64,000 nucleotides of DNA. It comes from Emcibacteraceae bacterium. Lineage in GTDB: Bacteria; Pseudomonadota; Alphaproteobacteria; Sphingomonadales; Emcibacteraceae. Both the position numbers and the translations under genes were made by a program. Location: positions 372,001 to 436,000 of the forward strand of contig JAWKXO010000003.1 of NCBI GenBank assembly GCA_041396985.1, read 5' to 3'. A model generated the notes under the pieces. That model was not told where the DNA came from, did not search any database, and saw only the letters and a list, made by a program, of their open reading frames with translations. The first letter of the stretch is position 1. Every line of letters begins with the position of its first letter. This document shows positions 1 to 8,732 of the stretch, piece after piece.

Positions 1-1517
1 TCTGACCATGTGACATTTATAACATTAGGGAGACGTTTAAATTCATCGATTAACAGATTCAGTTTTTTATCTGCTTCGTCTCTGTTTAGATTGTTAATGA
101 TCAGCAGATTTTCTTTATTGAAGCCAAGTTCAAAATTCTGTGTATAGAGCACCTGACCATAAACCACTGCTGTTGAAACAAATAGGGTAATGGATACGGC
201 GAATTGGAATATTACCAGCGCGGCCCTTAATTTGACAGAATGTCCGTTTTCTGATGATTTATTAGTTTTCAAAATTTCGGCAGGACGAAATTTTGATAAG
301 ATTAATGCGGGGTATGTCCCGCCTAAAATGCCAACAATTGAAGCAAAAAGTATAATTAAAAATAAATCTGAAGATGTATAGTTTAAAGCAAGATTTTTTC
401 CGATAATTTCATTGTAAAATGGCAGAACCATCTCAACAATTACAACGGAAACAAAGAGAGCTAAAAAGGTAATGAATATAGATTCTCCAATGAATTGAGC
501 CACCAGGTTTTTACGCGACGCACCTAATACTTTTCGCAGGCTTACTTCTTTAGCGCGCTGACTGGCCCGTGCAATGCTAAGGTTCATAAAGTTGATGCTG
601 GCAATGATTAATATAAGCGCTGCAACCGCTGAAAAGGTAAGAACAATATTGATGCTTCCTCTATCACGAAACTCACCTTTTCCCTGCGCTTTCAGATGAA
701 GGTCGCGAATATTTTGCGAACTTAAAATTATTGATTTTGAGTTGGGTTCTCCGATGTTTGAGCTCGGAAAGTTCCTATCAATAAATGCAGGCATCTGATC
801 ATTTATGTCTTGAATGTCAGCGTTTGGACTTACTGAAAAATAAAGATGCGAATTTGACGAGAACCAGTTGTCAAACATCCAGGGCTGATCTAGCCATTCA
901 TTTTCTACTATGGATACCATAGCGGAAACATTTACCTGACTATTTTCAGGCATATCTTCAATAACTGCACTTACAATAAACTCACGTTCAAAAGCGTCAG
1001 CATTGACTGTTAGGGTTTTTCCAAGGGCATTTTCATGCGGAAATAACTTTTCCGCTAAAGTATGGTTTAATACGATGTTGTTTTGGTTCTCTAATGTATT
1101 TTCAAGATTTCCATCAAGAGTTTTAAAGTCAAATATTTTCACAAAGGAAGGATCAACAAGACTGACAACTTCTTCGTAATTTAGATCCCCTATACTCATT
1201 GTGGCGCGAGTGTTTGATATTCGTGCCGCTTCTTCCACTTGTGGAAAATCTTTCTTTAACGCATGTACAATTGGTCCGGAAACCATAGTAAATACCAAAG
1301 GTTCACGACCAGCAGGTAAAAAGGTTTGGTGCATACGGTAAATATTGTCAGCGTTTTTCCAAAATTTATCATATGAAAGCTCATCGCGCACAAATAGTGA
1401 AATTAATATAACTGCAGCAAGGCCAATAGAGAGCCCAAAAATATTTATCGTACTGAACAGCTTGTGCTTTAAAATATTGCGGCTGGCGCTGATCATATAA
1501 TTGCTCAGTTTCATCAT
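1..1517 (-). CDS. FtsX/MacB-like ABC transporter permease, partial (third paralogue)
   Basis: About 505 residues are visible before the window edge cuts off the C-terminus. The protein starts MMKLSNYMISASRNI and has one N-terminal membrane segment, a MacB-type periplasmic core domain, then a three-helix FtsX block with the SLRKVLGASRKNL motif and a fourth helix that opens the second half. It is a clear paralogue of the two permeases upstream and reads through without frameshift. Its start overlaps the stop of the preceding gene by 4 nt, so translation is coupled. The family moves lipophilic substrates, peptides or envelope components using a separate ATPase, here the gene at 6520-7203. The actual substrate cannot be read from sequence. 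Confidence 0.9.
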   Translation of the reverse strand, partial: MMKLSNYMISASRNILKHKLFSTINIFGLSIGLAAVILISLFVRDELSYDKFWKNADNIYRMHQTFLPAGREPLVFTMVSGPIVHALKKDFPQVEEAARISNTRATMSIGDLNYEEVVSLVDPSFVKIFDFKTLDGNLENTLENQNNIVLNHTLAEKLFPHENALGKTLTVNADAFEREFIVSAVIEDMPENSQVNVSAMVSIVENEWLDQPWMFDNWFSSNSHLYFSVSPNADIQDINDQMPAFIDRNFPSSNIGEPNSKSIILSSQNIRDLHLKAQGKGEFRDRGSINIVLTFSAVAALILIIASINFMNLSIARASQRAKEVSLRKVLGASRKNLVAQFIGESIFITFLALFVSVVIVEMVLPFYNEIIGKNLALNYTSSDLFLIILFASIVGILGGTYPALILSKFRPAEILKTNKSSENGHSVKLRAALVIFQFAVSITLFVSTAVVYGQVLYTQNFELGFNKENLLIINNLNRDEADKKLNLLIDEFKRLPNVINVTWS

Positions 1518-3991
1518 TCGTACCTTAATGCTTTAATTGGATTTGCCCTTGCGACCCGCATGCTGTTTCCGGCAACAGTGGCCCAGGCGATGAGAAGGGC
1601 TGATACACCGGCAAGAACACAAAAGCCGAGAATAAAGATATTTTCTATTCGGTAGGCAAAACTTTCGAGCCAGATTGACATGCTGTAATAAGCGACAGGC
1701 CATGCAATGAGATTGGCGATTATAACCGGTTTTGTGAATTGCCAGACAAGGAGTTTGATAATATCAATGACGCTTGCGCCGAGCACTTTTCTGACCCCTA
1801 TTTCCTTGGTGCGGCGTTCGGACGTGAAACTTGCCAATCCATAAAGGCCCAGGCAGGCAATTAAAATGGCAAGGCCGGAAAAGGCCGCGAACATGGTCAT
1901 TTCACCTTGTTCCGCCTGATATTGTTCATACAGCTGATCAATCGTATGGTTATATTCAAATGGAATAGTGGGAATCTCTCGCTCCCAGATTGCTCTGGTT
2001 TCGTCCACAATGGCAGCGGGGGATCCTGTGAAGCGAACGGATATATATTGTGCATATTCTGACATTAGCTCAAACATTTCCGGTCTGATTTCTTTTTTTA
2101 ATGTATCCAGGTAAATATCAGGGGTGACACCAATGATCTGGTATTCCCGTGTTAATTCTTCGCCGTTATTGCCAATCGGACGATAAAGAATTTTACCGAT
2201 TGCATCTTCGGGGCTTTTAAATCCAAAGCGGTGAACGGCCGTTTCGTTTATGATAAGTGAACTGGTAAAACCATTTCCGGCGCGAATTTCTTCCGCCTCG
2301 GCTCTTCGGTCATTTTTATTAATATCATACGTGCGGCCACTAAGCATTTTAATGCCGTAGGTTTCAAAAAAATCATAACCCACGGTTCGGTTGCCAATCA
2401 GCAGGGTTTTATTCTGTGGCATTTCAGGGGTTCTGAGTGTTGTATTATTTTCTGTTGGTACGCCTGGAGCATCATTTGACCATGTGACATGCGATACATT
2501 TGGCAGGTGCCTATATTCATCAACAAGCAATTGTCGTTTTTCAACGGCGGCATCGCGATAAAGATTTTTAATGACAAGGAGATTTTCCTTGTCAAAGCCA
2601 ATATCCTTGTTTTTTGCATAGAGCATCTGCCCATAGACAACAGCGGTTGAAACAAAAAGGGTTATGGATACGGCAAACTGAAAAATAACAAGTGCAGATC
2701 TTAATTTAAGGGACGCATTACTGTCATGGGACTGGTTGGTTTTTAAAATTTCGGCGGGCCTAAATCCCGATAATACCATTGCCGGGTATATACCCCCCAA
2801 AATACCGACAATAAAAGCAAGGGAAAGCATTATTACAATGTCGAATGAAGCATAATGAAAGGTAAGTTCCTTCCCAAGAATTTTATTATAAACCGGCAAA
2901 GCCATCTCCACCATTACAATTGCCGTGAACAGGGCAAACAAAGTGATGAAAACGGATTCCCCGATAAATTGGGTTATCAGATTTTTTCTTGAGGCCCCCA
3001 TTACTTTGCGAAGGCTCACCTCTCTGGCGCGGCCGCTGGCCCGGGCCGTGCTTAAATTCATAAAATTAATACTGGCGATAATCAGGATAAGGACGGCAAC
3101 GGCAGAAAAAGTTAGAACAGTCGTCATGCTGCCCATTTTCTGATATTCGCCGTTGGTCGGACCCAATAAATGAAGATCCTTAATATTTTGGGAGTTTAAT
3201 ATGACAAAACTAGAGACCGGATCGTCACTACCGCCATCTTCAAAATTCCGGTCAATAAAGGCAGGCATCTGTTTATTTATATCATCAATATCTGTTCCCG
3301 GTGCAACCGTGAAATAAAGATGAGAATTGACGGAGAACCAGCTGTCGAACATCCATTCCTGGGATTTCCATTCTTCTTCAACAATTTTAACAATAGCGAC
3401 GGTGTTTAACTGACTGTTTTCCGGCATGTCTTCTATGACGGCGCCGATCATGAATTCGCGTTCGAAAACGTCCGCATTGATGGTGAGGGTTTGGCCAAGT
3501 GCATTGCCACCCGGGAAATATTTATCGGCCAGACTTTGATTAATAATCAGCCCATTCGGATCATTTATGGTTCTTTCAAGGTCACCTGCTATCACCGTGA
3601 AATCAAAAATATTGACAAAATCAGGATCGGCCAGCGTCAATCGTTCATCAAAATATCTGTTATTTTGAATAAATGTTGCCTTTTGGCGTGCTTCGCGTGA
3701 TGCATGGGTGACCTGGGGGAAGTCTTTTTCTAAGGCATGGATAATCGGGCCTGCTGATGCGGAAAAGACCATTGGCGGCCGTCCGGATGGCAAGAATGTC
3801 TGGTGCATACGGTAAATATTGTCGGCATTTTTCCAGAATTTATCATAAGAAAGTTCATCGCGTACAAAAAGGGCAATTAACATGCAGGAAGCCAGGCCGA
3901 TTGCCAGCCCCAGAATATTGATCATACTGAAAAGTTTATGATTATAAATATTGCGCCAGGCACTAATGGTATAATTTTTAAGCAACATCAT
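1514..3991 (-). CDS. FtsX/MacB-like ABC transporter permease (second paralogue)
   Basis: An 825-residue inner-membrane protein with a duplicated layout: TM helix near residues 20-42, MacB-type periplasmic core, three FtsX helices near 285-400 (motif SLRKVMGASRKN), a TM near 430-455, a second periplasmic core, and a final three-helix FtsX block near 705-815 (motif IGVRKVLGASVID). Double-FtsX permeases of about 800 residues are a known family, common in Bacteroidetes and Acidobacteria, that pair with a separate LolD/MacB-type ATPase. The start MMLLKNYT overlaps the upstream permease stop by 4 nt. Sequence similarity to its two neighbours shows tandem duplication. Substrate unknown. Confidence 0.93.
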   Translation of the reverse strand: MMLLKNYTISAWRNIYNHKLFSMINILGLAIGLASCMLIALFVRDELSYDKFWKNADNIYRMHQTFLPSGRPPMVFSASAGPIIHALEKDFPQVTHASREARQKATFIQNNRYFDERLTLADPDFVNIFDFTVIAGDLERTINDPNGLIINQSLADKYFPGGNALGQTLTINADVFEREFMIGAVIEDMPENSQLNTVAIVKIVEEEWKSQEWMFDSWFSVNSHLYFTVAPGTDIDDINKQMPAFIDRNFEDGGSDDPVSSFVILNSQNIKDLHLLGPTNGEYQKMGSMTTVLTFSAVAVLILIIASINFMNLSTARASGRAREVSLRKVMGASRKNLITQFIGESVFITLFALFTAIVMVEMALPVYNKILGKELTFHYASFDIVIMLSLAFIVGILGGIYPAMVLSGFRPAEILKTNQSHDSNASLKLRSALVIFQFAVSITLFVSTAVVYGQMLYAKNKDIGFDKENLLVIKNLYRDAAVEKRQLLVDEYRHLPNVSHVTWSNDAPGVPTENNTTLRTPEMPQNKTLLIGNRTVGYDFFETYGIKMLSGRTYDINKNDRRAEAEEIRAGNGFTSSLIINETAVHRFGFKSPEDAIGKILYRPIGNNGEELTREYQIIGVTPDIYLDTLKKEIRPEMFELMSEYAQYISVRFTGSPAAIVDETRAIWEREIPTIPFEYNHTIDQLYEQYQAEQGEMTMFAAFSGLAILIACLGLYGLASFTSERRTKEIGVRKVLGASVIDIIKLLVWQFTKPVIIANLIAWPVAYYSMSIWLESFAYRIENIFILGFCVLAGVSALLIAWATVAGNSMRVARANPIKALRYE

Positions 3992-6471
3992 TCGTACCTC
4001 AGCGCCTTAATTGGGTTGGCTTTGGCGACCCGCATGCTGTTTCCCGCAACAGTGCTCCATGCGATCAGCAGAGCCGTAATGGCGGCAAGAAGGCAAAATC
4101 CGAGTATGAAGAAATCCTCAATACGGTAAACGAAGCTTTCCAACCAGAGTGTCATGGCGAAATAGGAGACGGGCCAGGCAATCAGGTTTGCAATCAGCAC
4201 AGGTTTTGAGAATTGCCAGACCAGAAGCTTTACAACATCAAAGACGCTGGCACCCATTACTTTACGAATACCAATTTCCTTGGTTCTGCGCTCGGCCGTA
4301 TAGCTGGCCAGTCCATAAAGCCCGAGACAGGCAACCAGAATAGCCAGACAGGAAAAGGCCGCGAACATAGTCGCCTGCCCCTGTTCGGCGTTATATTGTT
4401 TGGCGACAGCGGCAGAAATAAAATCATAATTAAAAGGGATGCTGGGAATTTCCTGTTCCCATAATTTTCTGACCTGATCCGTGAAGGCAACAGGGCTACC
4501 CGAAAAGCGGGCAGAAATCACACTGCCGTAATCTGGTGAAAGATCGTAAATTTCAGGGCGTATTGTTGATTTTAAACTATCAAAATGAATGTCCGGAACG
4601 ACACCGATAATTTCATAAGTTGCTTCCAGATTTTCACCTGGTTGACCTTTGGATCCAAAAACCAATTTTCCTATGGCTTCTTCGGGTGAGCCGAGCCCCA
4701 ATCTTCTAAGCGCAGATTCGTTAACGATTATGGAACCGGTATAATTTAGTCCCTTTCTTAAATCGTCCGTTAAAACCTCTTTATCGCCGCGTTCAATGCT
4801 ATATTCACGACCGGCAATCAGCGGCACTTTGTATGTTTTAAAATAGTCATAGCCGATTTCCCGGCTTCCGATCAGGGAGGCATCTTCCAGTGCCTGATCC
4901 CCTGTTCTCATTAATGTATTATTGTTATCCCCGGATTCAGGCATAAAATTTGACCAGGTCACGGAAACGGTGTTCGGCATCCGGCGGATTTCATCAACCA
5001 GAAGCGGCAATTTTTTCAGAACAATGTCCCGGTAAATTTCTTTTACAACGAGTATATTTTCCTTGTCATAGCCAAGGTTCATATTTTTTGCATAGAGCAT
5101 CTGACCGTAAACAACGGACGTTGAAACAAAAAGAGTAATGGACACTGCAAACTGGACAATTACAAGAATTGAACGTAGCTTAATCGAGGCGTCGGATTCA
5201 GATGACTTGTTTGCCTTTAAAGTTTCTGCTGGTCTAAAATGGGATAGGACGAAAGCCGGATATGAACCGCCAAGAAGGCCGACGAAAATGGCAAGGCCCG
5301 CTACGTAAAGAAGATCGGTTGATCCATAATCAATTTTAAGCGTCTTGCCCAGCACTTCATTGTATGTTGGTAATGCGAATTCAACAAGGACAACGGCCAT
5401 TACCATGCCGAGTACAGTCACCAGAATTGATTCACCAAGAAACTGGATAATCAGATCTTTCCTTGAGGCACCGAGCACTTTGCGAAGGCTGACTTCTTTG
5501 GCCCGGCCACTGGCGCGGGCGGTACTTAAATTCATAAAATTTATGGCAGCAATAATAAGAAGAAGTAAGGCGACAGTAGAGAAAATAATGACCGTATTCA
5601 TATCGCCAAGGTCATGATATTCCCCATCTCCTCTGGCTTTCAGATGTAGATCCTTAATATTCATGGTATTCATAAATACAAAGTCAGAAGTTTTGGCGCC
5701 CGTGCCCCCAAAGGGAAGTTTGGGGAAATTCCTGTCAATAAATTCCGGCATTGAAGCATTTATGCTTTTTATATCAGAGCCTTTTTTAAGGGTAAAAAAC
5801 AGATGGGAATTTGTTGAAAACCAGGCATCAAACATCCAGTCTTTTTCTTTCCAGGCCGGTTCATCAATGGCGACTAGGGCGTCGGCATTTACCTGACTGT
5901 TTTTTGCCATATCCTTAATGACAGCGGCAACTTTGTAATCGCGTTTATAGCTGTCAAAATCGATGGTGATAACTTTACCGATGGCGTTTTCGGCCCCAAA
6001 ATATTTTTTGGCCAGTTTTTCGGTCAGGACAATGTTACTGAGGCTTTTAAGGGCGGTGCTCAGATCACCCTCTACAGGTTCAAGATCAAATATATTTATA
6101 AAATCTTCATCAACCAGACTGATATCATCAACAAAATATTGATTATTAATTATGATGGTCGGTTCCTGACTGGCAATACGGCTTGCATATTCTATTTGCG
6201 GGAAATCTTTCAGTAATGCATGAATAACCGGCCCAGGGGTCATGACCATGTTCATGGGGTCCCTGCCGGGAACGCTGAATGTAACATGGGTGCGGTAAAT
6301 CTGATCGGCCTTGGACCAGAATTTGTCGTAGGAAAGCTCACTGCGGACAAAAAGCGCAATGAGAATACAGGCGGCAAGCCCTATGGCGAGACCAAAAATA
6401 TTAATCGCGCTGAAAAGCTTATGCTTAAAAATATTGCGCCAGGCGCTTATCAAATAACTGTTAAATAGCAT
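3988..6471 (-). CDS. FtsX/MacB-like ABC transporter permease (first paralogue)
   Basis: An 827-residue permease with the same double MacB-core plus FtsX architecture as the two genes that follow (motifs SLRKVLGASRKDL mid-protein and IGIRKVMGASVFD near the C-terminus, ending in the shared ANPIKALRYE tail). The start MLFNSYLISAW has a good ribosome site (AGGATGAAGAA). It lies 48 nt downstream of the ATPase gene and overlaps the next permease by 4 nt, so the order adaptor, ATPase, permease, permease, permease is one transcription unit. The three permeases may form alternative or hetero-dimers with the single ATPase; that is inference. Confidence 0.93.
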   Translation of the reverse strand: MLFNSYLISAWRNIFKHKLFSAINIFGLAIGLAACILIALFVRSELSYDKFWSKADQIYRTHVTFSVPGRDPMNMVMTPGPVIHALLKDFPQIEYASRIASQEPTIIINNQYFVDDISLVDEDFINIFDLEPVEGDLSTALKSLSNIVLTEKLAKKYFGAENAIGKVITIDFDSYKRDYKVAAVIKDMAKNSQVNADALVAIDEPAWKEKDWMFDAWFSTNSHLFFTLKKGSDIKSINASMPEFIDRNFPKLPFGGTGAKTSDFVFMNTMNIKDLHLKARGDGEYHDLGDMNTVIIFSTVALLLLIIAAINFMNLSTARASGRAKEVSLRKVLGASRKDLIIQFLGESILVTVLGMVMAVVLVEFALPTYNEVLGKTLKIDYGSTDLLYVAGLAIFVGLLGGSYPAFVLSHFRPAETLKANKSSESDASIKLRSILVIVQFAVSITLFVSTSVVYGQMLYAKNMNLGYDKENILVVKEIYRDIVLKKLPLLVDEIRRMPNTVSVTWSNFMPESGDNNNTLMRTGDQALEDASLIGSREIGYDYFKTYKVPLIAGREYSIERGDKEVLTDDLRKGLNYTGSIIVNESALRRLGLGSPEEAIGKLVFGSKGQPGENLEATYEIIGVVPDIHFDSLKSTIRPEIYDLSPDYGSVISARFSGSPVAFTDQVRKLWEQEIPSIPFNYDFISAAVAKQYNAEQGQATMFAAFSCLAILVACLGLYGLASYTAERRTKEIGIRKVMGASVFDVVKLLVWQFSKPVLIANLIAWPVSYFAMTLWLESFVYRIEDFFILGFCLLAAITALLIAWSTVAGNSMRVAKANPIKALRYE

Positions 6472-6519
6472 TTCTTCATCCTGAATTGGGTCCCTACTCC
6501 CATAATCTTCAAAAATGAA

Positions 6520-7203
6520 CTATATTTTGGAACGCATACTTTCCGTGACCACATGACCATCAAGCAGGTTTATGGTCCGGCGGGCATAGTCAGCATGTGA
6601 CGGGCTGTGTGTTACCATAACGATGGTGGTGCCTTCCTCGTTCAGTTTTTGCAGCATTTCCATCACTTCCTGACCGTGGGCCGTGTCAAGGTTACCGGTC
6701 GGCTCGTCAGCGAGGATCATACTTTGATTGCCGACAACGGCACGGGCGACGGCAACGCGCTGCTGCTGACCACCGGATAGCTGGCTTGGCATATGTTTGG
6801 CGCGGTGGGCGATGCCGACTTTATCCATAACGGCGGCAACCCGCTCTTTACGCTCGGCGGCCGGAATGTCATGATAGAGAAGAGCCAGTTCAATATTTTC
6901 CGCAACCGTCAGTTCATCAATCAGGTTAAAACTTTGAAAGATAAAGCCTATATTCTGTTTGCGGATGACACCCAGTTGGGATTCGGAGTAGCCGGCAACG
7001 TCCTCATCTTTAAAGAAATAATGCCCACTGGTTGGCGTATCGAGCATGCCGATTATATTAAGCAGGGTCGATTTGCCGCATCCGGATGGCCCCATGATGG
7101 CAACAAATTCACCTGTTTCTATTTCAATGTTGACATTATTCAGCGCTACCGTTTCAACCTCGTCAGTACGGTATGCCTTTGTCAGATCTTGCAGTTTTAA
7201 CAT
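6520..7203 (-). CDS. ABC transporter ATP-binding protein, MacB/LolD type
   Basis: A 227-residue cytoplasmic ATPase that powers the FtsX permeases encoded downstream. Visible motifs: Walker A GPSGCGKST near residue 40, Q-loop in FIFQSFNLID, signature LSGGQQQRVAVARA near 143, Walker B and D-loop in LADEPTGNLD near 165, and the switch His in MVTHSP. The DEPTGNLD form and the 227-residue length are typical of the LolD/MacB/FtsE branch that works with FtsX-fold permeases. The ribosome site AAAGGA precedes the ATG. It sits 30 nt downstream of the adaptor gene. Confidence 0.95.
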   Translation of the reverse strand: MLKLQDLTKAYRTDEVETVALNNVNIEIETGEFVAIMGPSGCGKSTLLNIIGMLDTPTSGHYFFKDEDVAGYSESQLGVIRKQNIGFIFQSFNLIDELTVAENIELALLYHDIPAAERKERVAAVMDKVGIAHRAKHMPSQLSGGQQQRVAVARAVVGNQSMILADEPTGNLDTAHGQEVMEMLQKLNEEGTTIVMVTHSPSHADYARRTINLLDGHVVTESMRSKI

Positions 7204-7233
7204 ATTTTAGTCCTTTTGTTTTTTGTACTCTGA

Positions 7234-8559
7234 TTATTCTTCGGTAAGTTTCAGTCGGTCCATGTCCATGAAAGTTGTGTAAGGCGATGTTATAACCCTC
7301 TCACCAACTTCAAGGCCTTCCAAGACTTCTATAAAGTTGTTGTTTTTCCGCCCCAGGCGGACATTACGCTTTATGGCAAATGTGTTATCCGGGCTCACGA
7401 CGAAAATCCAGCTACCCCCAGTGTCCTGATAAAATGCACCATTTGGAATAAGAATGGCTTCAGAGCTGTCACCCAGCGTCAGTTTGGATTGCAGGGTCTG
7501 TCCGCGGCGGATATCTTCTGGCTGCTCTTCTGTAAAGACCATATCTATTTTAAACTGATTATTCTGCACATTCGGATAAATCTTTTTTATGCGAAGTGGA
7601 AATTCATCACCGTCACCCGGACGCACATATACCCCTGTCTGCCCGAGATCCACACGGTTCAGGTAAAATTCGTCCACCTGGACTTCGAGCTTGAAATGGT
7701 CAGGATCATCGATCTGGCCGATTGTATCTCCCCGGCCTACTGTCTGACCCAATTCCAGATCAAACCCGGAAAGCTTGCCGTCTATCTGCGCTTTCATATT
7801 CAGATTTTCAAGGTTATTACGGGCAATCGCCAGGTTCCGTTCCAGATTGGCACTATCAATTTTCGACAGCTCAAGCTGTTGTTCCTGCATGCGTGCATCT
7901 GTTTCCTGGGATTGTTTTGTAACCTCAAGCATTTTCTTTTTATAAGTCAGATCCTCTTCCGCTTCATCGAGCTGGGTTTTGGTAAAATTACCCTGCTTGT
8001 AAAGCGTTCTGTAGCGTTCGACATTGCGGGTTAGCTTCTGAATTTCATATTCCAGTGTTGTAATTTCCGTAATATGCCGTAAACGGTTTTGTTCCAGCTG
8101 AAGTTCCAAAGTTCGCATGGCATTCAATTCACCGGCGACACGGGCCTCGTTCTGGAACACTTCAAGCTGCAAAGTGGGATTTGAAAGTTCAACAATTTCC
8201 TGCCCCTGTTTAACCAGGGCACCATCCTCGACCAGAATTTTCTCAACCCGGCCACCTTCCGTGGCGGAAACAAAAACGGTGTTCAGTGGAGTGACTTTGC
8301 CGCGGATTGGAATATAATCCTCATAAATGCCACTGGTTACGGTTGAGACTACAAGGCGGCTTTCTTCAACACGGAATGTCCGCCCTCCTGTTGCACTTTC
8401 AATGATGAAATACAGCACTGCGGCAGCCGCAAGGCCGCCGACCCCCCAAAGAGCCATTTTAAGTGGGTTTTTCTTTTTCTCTATTTTTCGGTCCATGCCT
8501 ACTCCAGCATGGGCACCCTCAGGTTTTTTGATATTGTCAATCTTTGTCATAATTTTCAC
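7234..8559 (-). CDS. HlyD/RND-type periplasmic efflux adaptor
   Basis: A membrane-fusion protein of up to 441 residues. It has a cytoplasmic N-terminus rich in Lys, one TM helix (ALWGVGGLAAAAVLYFII, about residues 34-51), a biotinyl-lipoyl half-motif, a long coiled-coil hairpin (about 130-260, heptad-rich with many E, Q, L), then beta-barrel and membrane-proximal domains. It would bridge the FtsX permeases to the outer membrane. The first possible start is GTG at 8559; an in-frame ATG at 8550 (MTKIDNIKK) is equally plausible because neither has a strong ribosome site. It is the first gene of the operon and has a sigma-54 promoter 36-51 nt upstream. Confidence 0.92.
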   Translation of the reverse strand: MKIMTKIDNIKKPEGAHAGVGMDRKIEKKKNPLKMALWGVGGLAAAAVLYFIIESATGGRTFRVEESRLVVSTVTSGIYEDYIPIRGKVTPLNTVFVSATEGGRVEKILVEDGALVKQGQEIVELSNPTLQLEVFQNEARVAGELNAMRTLELQLEQNRLRHITEITTLEYEIQKLTRNVERYRTLYKQGNFTKTQLDEAEEDLTYKKKMLEVTKQSQETDARMQEQQLELSKIDSANLERNLAIARNNLENLNMKAQIDGKLSGFDLELGQTVGRGDTIGQIDDPDHFKLEVQVDEFYLNRVDLGQTGVYVRPGDGDEFPLRIKKIYPNVQNNQFKIDMVFTEEQPEDIRRGQTLQSKLTLGDSSEAILIPNGAFYQDTGGSWIFVVSPDNTFAIKRNVRLGRKNNNFIEVLEGLEVGERVITSPYTTFMDMDRLKLTEE

Positions 8560-8594
8560 TGTAAATTTTGATTTTTAATACTGTCTATTATTTC

Positions 8595-8610
8595 TGCAAA
8601 GACTGTGCCA
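8595..8610 (-). promoter_or_regulatory. Sigma-54 (RpoN) promoter of the efflux operon
   Basis: On the minus strand the sequence reads TGGCAC-AGTCT-TTGCA, which matches the -24/-12 consensus TGGCACG-N4-TTGCA at all but one position and with exact spacing. Transcription would start near 8583-8585 and run into the adaptor gene (start 8559 or 8550). The divergent gene is an NtrC-family sigma-54 activator, which fits. Confidence 0.88.
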
Positions 8611-8646
8611 AAAAATAAACTATTGATATTCAATGTTTTAATACTT

Positions 8647-8709
8647 TACTGTTCGTTTTCGAACAGTATATACTGTTCATTATTGAACACATGTGTGCGA
8701 AATTGAACA
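8647..8709. promoter_or_regulatory. Three dyad sites, probable enhancer (UAS) for the NtrC-type regulator
   Basis: Three inverted repeats of the form TGTTCR-N4-YGAACA are seen. Site 1, 8647-8668, is a perfect 9-bp arm repeat TACTGTTCG-TTTT-CGAACAGTA. Site 2, 8674-8689, is TGTTCA-TTAT-TGAACA. Site 3, 8694-8709, is TGTGCG-AAAT-TGAACA with one degenerate arm. Centres are 24 and 20 bp apart and lie about 49, 73 and 93 bp upstream of the -24 element. Fis-type HTH regulators bind such dyads as dimers. Binding by the neighbouring regulator is inference, as is autoregulation of its own gene. Confidence 0.8.
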
Positions 8710-8732
8710 ATGCAAAAATTCAGGAATTTTAA

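Noticed and set aside
190..381. Short plus-strand ORF at the left edge
   Set aside because: It lies antisense within the partial FtsX permease, whose minus-strand frame is continuous and conserved.
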